Assembly: GCA_025454715.1 (NCBI GenBank)
Contig: JALONY010000250.1
Location: 1-8,104 of the forward strand
Source of the DNA: Anaerolineae bacterium
GTDB lineage: Bacteria; Chloroflexota; Anaerolineae; Aggregatilineales; Phototrophicaceae
Reading direction: 5' to 3'
DNA: 8,104 nucleotides
In this document: positions 1 through 5,626 of the stretch, one piece after another
Position numbering within the stretch: the stretch's first letter is position 1
How the letters are laid out: the number at the start of each line of letters is the position of its first letter
Notes under the pieces: generated by a model
The model's input: the letters and a program-made list of their open reading frames with translations, nothing else
Database searches by the model: none
Told to the model about the DNA's origin: nothing
Program-made: the position numbers and the translations under genes

Positions 1-626
1 TTGAACAGGTTGGTGAGCACGCGGTGCACGATGGTGGCACCGACTTGGCTCTTGATGTCGTCGCCGATGACCGGCAAGGCGCGCTCGCGGAAGCGGGCTT
101 GCCAATACGGCTCACGGGCGATGAAGACGGGGATGCAGTTGACCAACGCACAACCGGCATTCAGGATTTGCTCGACATACCACTTGGTGGCTTGCTCACT
201 GCCGACCGGCAGGTAATTAATGACCACATCGACCTTGTTGTCGCGCAAGATTTCGACGATGTTGGCGGTACTGCCCGGCGCTTTTTGGATTTTCTGCGAC
301 AGATAGGGGCCGAGGCCATCGTGAGTCATCCCGCGCTCGACCGTGACGCCGAGGTTGGTCGGGACTTCGGCAAACTTGACCGTGTTGTTTTGGCCGGCCC
401 AGATGGCTTGGCCGAGGTCTTTGCCGACCTTCTCGGAGTCGATGTCGATGGCGGCGACGAACTCGATATCGCGGATGCGATAGCCCCCGAGGTTGTTGTG
501 CATGATGCCCGGGATGAACTCGTCATCGGGGACATCGCGGTAATACTGCACGCCTTGAACCAGCGAGCTGGCACAGTTGCCCACGCCGATGATGGCGACG
601 CGGATTTTTTTGTTGGTATCGTTCAC
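1..626 (-). CDS. ino1: Inositol-3-phosphate synthase, actinobacterial type (3' end outside window)
   Basis: The enzyme converts glucose 6-phosphate to 1L-myo-inositol 1-phosphate in the cytosol using bound NAD, the entry step to inositol lipids and related compounds. The 208 visible residues follow the Mycobacterium Ino1 pattern throughout. The dinucleotide-binding segment is [14 protein letters not shown] (residues 13-26), followed by FVAAIDID (57-64), [10 protein letters not shown] (137-146), PVFIA (166-170) and the hallmark [11 protein letters not shown] (188-198). The start is a GTG at 626-624: an AGGA (638-635) lies 8 nt upstream, and the protein then begins about 8 residues before the Rossmann strand, as in relatives. 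No ATG lies upstream in frame before the promoter. The gene is transcribed alone, downstream of tRNA-Glu but separated from it by a hairpin terminator, with its own promoter at 699-671. No indels are visible in this part. The C-terminal half, including the remaining catalytic residues, lies beyond the window. Confidence 0.95.
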   Translation of the reverse strand, partial: MNDTNKKIRVAIIGVGNCASSLVQGVQYYRDVPDDEFIPGIMHNNLGGYRIRDIEFVAAIDIDSEKVGKDLGQAIWAGQNNTVKFAEVPTNLGVTVERGMTHDGLGPYLSQKIQKAPGSTANIVEILRDNKVDVVINYLPVGSEQATKWYVEQILNAGCALVNCIPVFIAREPYWQARFRERALPVIGDDIKSQVGATIVHRVLTNLF

Positions 627-670
627 GTTTGTTGTCCTATACGCGGTTGTGTTCGGATGACACGGCAACA

Positions 671-699
671 ATCGTAAACAGGGCAGGGGAAAGTGACAA
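671..699 (-). promoter_or_regulatory. Sigma-70-type promoter of ino1
   Basis: On the minus strand TTGTCA (699-694, 5 of 6 to consensus) is followed after exactly 17 nt by TACGAT (676-671, 4 of 6). Transcription would begin near 664, giving a leader of about 38 nt before the GTG start of ino1. It lies just downstream of the tRNA terminator hairpin, so ino1 would be transcribed independently. Seen by motif only. Confidence 0.55.
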
Positions 700-719
700 G
701 GTGAAATCTGGGGGTATGA

Positions 720-760
720 AAACAACTTGGGCGCCGCTGTGTGCGACGCCCAAGTTGTTT
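720..760 (-). terminator. Hairpin terminator after tRNA-Glu
   Basis: A perfect 14-bp inverted repeat (arms 760-747 and 733-720) encloses a 13-nt loop. On the minus strand the second arm ends in GTTT and runs into TTTTC, giving a short U tract. It begins 3 nt beyond the encoded CCA end of the tRNA gene, the expected place for intrinsic termination. It also insulates ino1. The U tract is short, so efficiency is uncertain; the stem is unambiguous. Confidence 0.8.
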
Positions 761-762
761 GG

Positions 763-838
763 TGGTGACCCATACGGGATTCGAACCCGTGTTTTGGCCT
801 TGAGAGGGCCACGTCCTAGGCCTCTGGACGAATGGGCC
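763..838 (-). tRNA. tRNA-Glu, anticodon CUC
   Basis: The gene folds as a complete cloverleaf on the minus strand. The acceptor stem GGCCCAT pairs with ATGGGTC (one G-U). The D arm is GTCC/GGAC with a 9-nt loop. The anticodon stem TGGCC/GGCCA carries loop CTCTCAA, placing CTC at positions 34-36 (plus-strand gag at 802-804). The variable loop is AAAC. The T arm is ACGGG-TTCGAAT-CCCGT. The body is 73 nt (838-766) with discriminator A, and a 3' CCA is encoded at 765-763. The next three bases again read CCA, so the genomic 3' flank is ACCACCA; the mature end should be the first CCA. It decodes GAG (glutamate). A consensus promoter lies just upstream and a hairpin terminator just downstream, so it is a self-contained transcription unit between smpB and ino1. 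Confidence 0.97.
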
Positions 839-851
839 ATTGATGAAATGT

Positions 852-879
852 ATTATAGCGGCTCGCGATGCCCTGTCAA
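852..879 (-). promoter_or_regulatory. Consensus sigma-70 promoter of tRNA-Glu
   Basis: On the minus strand TTGACA (879-874) and TATAAT (857-852) are both perfect consensus hexamers separated by 16 nt. Predicted initiation is near 845, about 7 nt before the first base of the mature tRNA (838). This is a strong stable-RNA promoter placed in the short gap after the smpB stop codon (895). Confidence 0.92.
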
Positions 880-894
880 CCCGCTCTTTCGCAA

Positions 895-1336
895 TTAGTC
901 GCGGTCACGGTCGCGCAGGGCGCGTTGGATGTCGCGTTGAGCGTCGCGTTTGGCGATGTCTTGGCGGCGGTCATAGTCTTTCTTACCACGCGCAAGCGCA
1001 ATATCGACTTTGGCACGCCCGTTGACGAGGTGGAGCTGGGTAGGGATGCTGGGTAGGGATGGCACTGAGGCCGCGTTCGCGCAGCATGGTGCTGATGCGC
1101 ACAATCTCTTTCTTGTTCAAGAGCAATTTGCGGGGTCGGGTCGGGTCTAGGTCGTCCCAACCGCTCGCTTGGGCATACGGGGCGATGTGTACGCCCAATA
1201 ACCACAGCTCGCCATCGGTCTCTTGGACATACCCGTCTTGGATGTTGGCTTGGCTGGCGCGGATGGATTTGATTTCGACGCCACGCAACACGAGGCCACG
1301 GTTGCGCGCAATGACCTTGCGCGTTTCGGATTTCAT
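895..1336 (-). pseudogene. smpB: SsrA-binding protein SmpB, frameshifted by a 13-bp tandem duplication
   Basis: SmpB binds tmRNA and delivers it to stalled ribosomes for trans-translation. The first 96 residues match the family: KVIARNR (7-13), GVEIKSIRASQANIQDGY (19-36), DGELWLLGVHIAPY (41-54) and [15 protein letters not shown] (64-78). The match breaks at a tandem repeat (1036-1061) and resumes in another frame with [19 protein letters not shown] and a basic tail, [10 protein letters not shown], stopping at 897-895. As written, the N-terminal frame runs on to 983 and would make about 117 residues without the basic, decoding-centre C-terminus. Removing one 13-bp copy restores one 142-residue frame. 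A second oddity is that the conserved block normally between NR and GLVL (the HDYFIEE strand of relatives) is absent at 1297/1298; adding about 14 residues would give the usual length near 156. The gene follows ctpA by 44 nt and may be cotranscribed. No clear Shine-Dalgarno is seen. This may be true inactivation or assembly error. Confidence 0.85.
1036..1061. repeat. 13-bp perfect tandem duplication inside smpB
   Basis: CTGGGTAGGGATG occurs twice in direct succession (1036-1048 and 1049-1061); the identity extends one base to the left (G at 1035). Thirteen is not a multiple of three, so the duplication shifts the minus-strand smpB frame exactly where the SmpB similarity changes frame. Confidence 0.97.
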
Positions 1337-1380
1337 GATGTGGTGCGCTTTCGGTGTGCGGTGTATGGAACGTGGAACGC

Positions 1381-2553
1381 TTAGTTTAACGCCTCGCTCA
1401 GGGATTGAATGGCTTGTGCCAGTTCTGGGTCGATGGCGTTGGGATCGGGGGTGATGACGATGTCGGGCTCGATACCTTGTCCGTCGAGGCTACGACGTTG
1501 GGGAGTCAACCACTCTGCATATGTTACGTGGATTGACGAGTTGTCCGAAAGCCCAAAAATTTGCTGTATTGTGCCTTTGCCATAGGTTTTTTGCCCGATG
1601 ATGAGGCCACGCTCGTAATCGCGGATGGCACCGACCACCACTTCCGAGGCCGAAGCCGTCCCATGATTGACCAAGACGACCAAGGGTAAATCCGTCAGAA
1701 GGCCACCGGGCTCATCCGAATACACCTGCTCGGTGTCTCGGGTGCGTTGGATGAGGATCGCTTGGCCATCGACGAACTCGCCAGCGATTTGCAAGGCTTC
1801 TTGCAACAAACCGCCACCATTGTTACGCAAGTCAATCACGAATGCTTGTACGTTCTGGTCGCGCAGGCGCTGGATGGCCTCGCGAAATTGGCCGGGCGTG
1901 CGGTTGCTGAAATCGGTGATTTGGAGGTACCCCATGCGGGGGTCTTCATCCAGCAAACGGGCGAAGACCGAGGGTATCTCGACCAAGCCAAACGGGACGA
2001 AGACCTCGCGCTGTTGGTCGTTTTGCCGGAAGGACAGCGTAACACCGGCACCGTCTTTGACCTCGCCACGCAAGCGCATCTCTACCTCGGCCTCGGCGCC
2101 CGAGACCGGCACACCGTCGATGGCCAACAACAGGTCGCCGTCTTGGATACCGGCCAATTGGGCAGGGCTATTGTCGAATGGGCTCATGCGGTAACCGCCC
2201 TCGGCAGTGCGCTGGAGCTTGATGCCAACACCACCATAGACGCCTGCCAATGCCACGGTTTCGGCGCGGGTCTGCGGTGGCTCGATGAAGTAACTGTTTG
2301 GGTCGTTTAGGCTGCTGAGCAACCCGCGTACCGCCGCATACTCCAGCGCTTTGGGATCGGGCGCGGGGCGCAGGTGGTATTGCTCGACCAGCGCGGCGAC
2401 TTCGGGCAGTAGCGCATAAGGCTGGGAGTCGGCAGGACGGTTGAATAACGGTTGGCCAATGAGGTCTCGCACGACGAACCCCGCCGCGAATACGACCGCC
2501 AGCCCAACGCCCATGAGCAACCCGACCCCGACGGATTTTAGTGTCTCGTTCAT
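1381..2553 (-). CDS. ctpA: Carboxyl-terminal processing protease, S41 family with PDZ domain
   Basis: A 390-residue membrane-anchored or exported serine protease that trims or degrades envelope proteins from their C-termini. Residues about 7-30 form a hydrophobic signal anchor (VGVGLLMGVGLAVVFAAGF). An N-terminal helical segment covers about 45-95 and includes LLSSLNDPNSYFI. A PDZ domain follows at about 103-190, with GVGIKLQ and SPAQLAGIQDGDLLLAIDG. The S41 core contains MGYLQITDF (207-215), FVIDLRNNGGGLL (238-250), NHGTASASEVVVGAI (296-310) and YGKGTIQ (324-330). By spacing, the Ser-Lys-Gln catalytic set is S301, K326 and Q330, matching CtpB-type enzymes. It ends with a GIEPDIVITPD segment. 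Length and motifs are complete, so it looks functional. The ATG at 2553-2551 has a purine-rich AGGGGA about 9 nt upstream. It heads the minus-strand run into smpB and is divergent from the kinase gene. The symbol reflects family membership; ctpB is equally possible. Confidence 0.93.
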   Translation of the reverse strand: MNETLKSVGVGLLMGVGLAVVFAAGFVVRDLIGQPLFNRPADSQPYALLPEVAALVEQYHLRPAPDPKALEYAAVRGLLSSLNDPNSYFIEPPQTRAETVALAGVYGGVGIKLQRTAEGGYRMSPFDNSPAQLAGIQDGDLLLAIDGVPVSGAEAEVEMRLRGEVKDGAGVTLSFRQNDQQREVFVPFGLVEIPSVFARLLDEDPRMGYLQITDFSNRTPGQFREAIQRLRDQNVQAFVIDLRNNGGGLLQEALQIAGEFVDGQAILIQRTRDTEQVYSDEPGGLLTDLPLVVLVNHGTASASEVVVGAIRDYERGLIIGQKTYGKGTIQQIFGLSDNSSIHVTYAEWLTPQRRSLDGQGIEPDIVITPDPNAIDPELAQAIQSLSEALN

Positions 2554-2581
2554 CTTGGAGTGTCCCCTGTTTTATGACCTG

Positions 2582-2610
2582 ATTGTACCGGATGAGCCGC
2601 CCCGAAAGAA
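2582..2610 (-). promoter_or_regulatory. Possible ctpA promoter (-10 clear, -35 weak)
   Basis: On the minus strand TACAAT (2587-2582, 5 of 6) sits about 30 nt before the ctpA start. The hexamer 17 nt upstream (2610-2605, TTCTTT) matches the -35 consensus poorly. The site lies in the 128-bp gap between the divergent ctpA and kinase genes. On the other strand TATGAT (2640-2645) could be a -10 for the kinase gene, but it has no convincing -35. Confidence 0.35.
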
Positions 2611-2681
2611 ACCATACACTGCGCAGGGAAGGTCTCTTGTATGATGAGCGGTGTATTGAGGTTGGGAATGGGCAACATGCG

Positions 2682-4319
2682 ATGGCGATGTTGGAACCGC
2701 GGTCTTTGGTCTTAATTATCGATGTCGATAGCTCGACGGTACAGCTCTTGAAAGGCGTGTTCGAACACGAGGGATATGAGGTCAAGACCGCTTTTAATGG
2801 GGTGGATGGCCTCGCCCTCATCGAAACCACCACGCCGGATTTGATTATTCTCGGGACGCGCTTGGGCGGACAAGTCGATGGGTTCGGGGTGTTGCGCCTT
2901 TTGCGCGAGATGGAAAATACCGCCCGTACACCGACATTCTTGATGTCGGCCAACCTCGATTTGCCGGAGATGATCGAGGTGTTGCGTTTGGGTGCCGATG
3001 ATTACATTCGCAAGCCGATCCATCCCAAAGAGTTGTTGGTGCGCGCCCAAGCCAAAATCCGCAACCATCGGCTCGACGAGGCTCTGGCGCGCCGTACTCG
3101 CGACTTGGAAGCGCTCTTGCGCGTCAGCGAGGTCTTGAGCGAATCGCAGGAATGGGACATCGTCACCGAGCGCGTGCTTTTGCTGGCCAATGAGCTGTTG
3201 CCCAGCCATTACACCGCTTTTGGAGTGTGGGAAGAGAGCGAATTTACGGTCTTGCACGTCACGCCAGCTTCTGAGCGCGAGCGGTTTCGCTTTTATTTGA
3301 CCAGTCATTATGACGAGATAACTCGCGTAGGGTTTGGCACATTTGCAACGACAGGATTGTTTGGCGAGCAAGGCACGGGCTTGGTCGGGTTGTTGAGCTT
3401 CTCGCAATCCTTAGGGCGATTTGCCGTGTTGTACTTGTTTCGCGAGGCTGGGTTCGACGCTCAGCACGTCCAATTGTTTCAGGGATTGTGCAAACAGGCC
3501 GGCCTCGCTGTCCAAAACGCCGATTTGTACCGCGCACAAGCCCATTATGCCGCCAATCTGGAGCATGAAGTCGATGCGCGCACCCGTGAACTGCGCGCCA
3601 CCCAAGACCGGCTGATACAAGCCGCACGCCTCGCCTCGATTGGCCAACTGGCGGCGGGCATCGCGCATGAAATCAATAACCCGCTGATGCCCATCCGTTT
3701 GAACCTCGAAAGCCTGATCGAGGACATTCAGATGGGGCTGGCGCTGGATGCGGAGCTCTTGACCATCACGCTACACAGTGTCGAACGCATCCAAAACCTC
3801 GTCCGGCGGTTACTACGGTTCAATGAGGGGCAGCGCGGCAGTCAGGAATATACCCAGACGGTGAATGTTCACGATGTCCTGAACAATGTCTTCGAGCTGA
3901 CCCAGAAGACGTTTCAGCAGGGCAAAAAGCTCATCCGCTTGAGTTTGAAGGCCAAGCAAAACATCGTGTCGGGCAACGCCGATGCCCTGACGCAAGTCTT
4001 TCTCAACCTTGCGCTCAACGCCAGAGAATCGATGGAGGCGGGCGGCACCTTGACAATTACCACCAAAAACCAAGACGGTGCATTGCTGGTAAGGTTCGAG
4101 GATAAGACGGTGCATTGCTGGTAAGGTTCGAGGATACGGGCTCAGGGATTGCACCGGAGTTGCTCGATCGGATTAAACGATGGCAGTGGATTAGGGTTGT
4201 TCGTCAGCTATGGCATTTTACAGTCGCACGGTGCCGATATTCGTGTCGAGAGCGCCGTGGGGAAGGGCAGCACCTTCGAGGTGACGATGCCGCTTCCCAC
4301 GGCGAAATCCGGGCATTAA
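2682..4319 (+). pseudogene. Hybrid receiver-GAF-histidine kinase, disrupted by a 32-bp duplication and loss of the F-box
   Basis: The order is an N-terminal receiver-like domain (about residues 8-128), a GAF-like sensor region (140-280), a short coiled coil (288-315), a HisKA dimerisation domain with phospho-accepting H329 in GIAHEINNPL, and a HATPase domain with N-box FLNLALNARESM (440-451). No membrane segment is visible, so it should be cytosolic. The receiver keeps D14 and K111 (RKPI) but has Gly58 where the phosphorylated Asp belongs (PDLIILG), so it is unlikely to be a normal phosphoacceptor. At 4072-4135 a 32-bp tandem duplication shifts the frame and yields TAA at 4122-4124 (480 residues). 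The second copy continues as [16 protein letters not shown] (G1 box) in frame 2. The F-box is then missing near 4175-4178, and [13 protein letters not shown] (G2 box) to the stop at 4317-4319 is back in the original frame. ATG 2682 is chosen because it lies just before the first receiver strand; an upstream ATG at 2583 would overlap the ctpA promoter region. ATG 2688 is also possible, and the ribosome site is weak. Confidence 0.83.
4072..4135. repeat. 32-bp perfect tandem duplication inside the kinase gene
   Basis: A 32-bp unit beginning AAGACGGTGCATTGCTGG is repeated without mismatch at 4072-4103 and 4104-4135. It encodes the strand leading into the G1 box. The extra copy (32 = 2 mod 3) shifts the frame and introduces the TAA at 4122-4124. 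Reading from the first copy straight to base 4136 gives a continuous [12 protein letters not shown]. Confidence 0.98.
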
Positions 4320-4323
4320 CAGG

Positions 4324-4343
4324 GGCGTCTAGCGATAGACGCC
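4324..4343. terminator. Short perfect hairpin between convergent genes (possible weak terminator)
   Basis: GGCGTCTA-GCGA-TAGACGCC is a perfect 8-bp stem with a 4-nt loop. It lies 5 nt past the kinase stop and includes the stop codon of the L,D-transpeptidase (4331-4329). Its position between convergent gene ends suits a bidirectional terminator, but neither side has a U tract, so termination is unproven. Confidence 0.4.
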
Positions 4344-5390
4344 GCTGCTGTAGACGTGCACGGTTGGCCCTTTATCGTCAGGGATGGTCGTGTCGAACTC
4401 GGGAGATGCCCATTCGTACAGCCAACGCGAGTCCATGATGGACAAATTGACGCACCCGTGACTGCGCCGGTACCCGAACCCGTCGTGCCAATACGCACCG
4501 TGCAAGGCGATGTCGTTGTCGAAATACATCGACCACGGGACTTCTTGGAGATAATAAAAATCGGGCTTGCCGTTGGCACCAGACATCACGGAGCGGCCAT
4601 AGCGGATGTAGACCTCAAAGGTGCCTTCGTTGGTTGGCCACTGCTCGAGGCCAGACGAGATCAGGGTGGCAAATACCGGCGTTTCGCCTTCATAGGCAAT
4701 CAAGACTTGCTCGTATAGGTCTACCGAAATCCAGCGTTCGCTGGTGGCGTCGGCAGGGCGTTCAATCGGCTTGACGATGGCGACTTGTGTTTGCTTGACC
4801 CATTGACCATCACCGACTTGGTACCATTCCCATCCATCCACCTCGATGGCGCTGAAAATATTGACCGGGGTATAGCGTTGCAGCAAGGGGTTTTGGCTGG
4901 TGAATTCTCCGCCCGGGGTTAGGGCGGGGTTGACATTGACCAACACCCACGCCATGGGATAGGGGAGTGGTTCTGAGGGCAAAAATACGCCGCTATAGCG
5001 GGATGTCTGGACATTGGTACTGAGGAACTCGCTACGCACCCATCGCCCGCTGCTGGTGCGCGTCCAGCCGTCTTGCTCTTCACCCGTCGTGACGAAATTG
5101 AACCCTGCTTCTAGCCGCCCGACCACGGCTCCGTTGGGCGCGTCATACAAATCGACGGCTTGCGTCACACGGCGATAACGTCGATCGAAAATCACGTTGT
5201 CTTGAGGCGCCAAACGGGTGACTTCGGGGCTGGGATACGCTTCGATGTCGGCGCTGGACACACCGAGAGTCGCATCTTCACAGTCTACCCCGATGCTGCA
5301 CGAGGTCACATCACTTGCAAAAACGGTGCCAGAAACACCCATCAAGACCAGCCACAGGCCAGCTACCCACCACACGATACGTCGCATCAT
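4329..5390 (-). CDS. Secreted L,D-transpeptidase (YkuD) with SH3-like domains
   Basis: This 353-residue exported enzyme should form or modify peptidoglycan crosslinks using a catalytic cysteine. Residues 1-25 are a signal peptide (MRR, then a tryptophan-rich hydrophobic core ending TVFA), probably cut before SDVTS. An SH3-like segment covers about 72-125 (LYDAPNGAVVG to WVRSEFLS), and a second, weaker one about 165-205 (GWEWYQVGDGQWVKQ). The YkuD domain covers about 219-347, beginning RWISVDLYEQVLIAYEG. The active site is complete: H297 in ALHGAYWH and SHGCVN (310-315) with C313 as nucleophile, spaced as in the family. Two ATGs are adjacent (5390 and 5387); a GGAG 9 nt before the first supports it. 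The gene converges on the kinase gene and is divergent from the SH3-repeat protein, with 236 bp between the two starts, so both wall proteins share one promoter region. I saw no good promoter on the minus side of that gap. Confidence 0.94.
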   Translation of the reverse strand: MMRRIVWWVAGLWLVLMGVSGTVFASDVTSCSIGVDCEDATLGVSSADIEAYPSPEVTRLAPQDNVIFDRRYRRVTQAVDLYDAPNGAVVGRLEAGFNFVTTGEEQDGWTRTSSGRWVRSEFLSTNVQTSRYSGVFLPSEPLPYPMAWVLVNVNPALTPGGEFTSQNPLLQRYTPVNIFSAIEVDGWEWYQVGDGQWVKQTQVAIVKPIERPADATSERWISVDLYEQVLIAYEGETPVFATLISSGLEQWPTNEGTFEVYIRYGRSVMSGANGKPDFYYLQEVPWSMYFDNDIALHGAYWHDGFGYRRSHGCVNLSIMDSRWLYEWASPEFDTTIPDDKGPTVHVYSSGVYR

Positions 5391-5515
5391 CCCACTCGTC
5401 TCCGATTTTCATGAGAAATCCATACCTTCAGGATAGGCGACTTGGGGGAATAACACCATGACGCCCACTCGCCTCGCGTCATGTGCGTACTATGCGCCCA
5501 ATCTACGCCAAGTAT

Positions 5516-5544
5516 TTGCCCTCGCAACGGTCTATCTTTATACT
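5516..5544 (+). promoter_or_regulatory. Sigma-70-type promoter of the SH3-repeat gene
   Basis: TTGCCC (5516-5521, 4 of 6) and TATACT (5539-5544, 5 of 6) are separated by exactly 17 nt. Initiation near 5551 would leave a leader of about 75 nt. The promoter lies downstream of the first in-frame ATG at 5483, which argues for the later start at 5624 or 5627. Confidence 0.6.
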
Positions 5545-5616
5545 AAGGGAAGTACAGGCGTTTTCGCTTGGGGTGTGTTGCACCTTAGGTGAAAAGCTCA
5601 GCTTGAGCCATACCTC

Positions 5617-5622
5617 AGGAGG
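5617..5622 (+). promoter_or_regulatory. Ribosome binding site fixing the SH3-gene start
   Basis: A full AGGAGG lies 4 nt before the ATG at 5627 and only 1 nt before the ATG at 5624, so 5627 is the better spaced of two adjacent start codons. No comparable site precedes the far-upstream in-frame ATG at 5483. Confidence 0.75.
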
Positions 5623-5626
5623 GATG

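Noticed and set aside
1130..1150. GGGTC short tandem run in smpB
   Set aside because: It encodes the normal conserved DPTRPRK segment in the expected frame, so it is ordinary coding sequence.
983..1336. A genuine short 117-residue SmpB variant
   Set aside because: The family sequence resumes in another frame directly after the tandem repeat, so the shifted tail is a by-product rather than a designed C-terminus.
1667..2310. Overlapping plus-strand frames opposite ctpA, and a plus-strand frame at 24-677 opposite ino1
   Set aside because: Antisense shadows of strongly conserved minus-strand genes, with no family similarity of their own.
4104..4124. Programmed frameshift or readthrough in the kinase gene
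   Set aside because: No slippery site is evident, and the exact 32-bp tandem copy explains the break completely; the missing F-box would remain unexplained by recoding.
5483..5626. N-terminal extension of the SH3-repeat protein from the ATG at 5483
   Set aside because: It would start upstream of a good promoter, lacks a ribosome site and would bury the signal peptide; AGGAGG before 5627 fits better.
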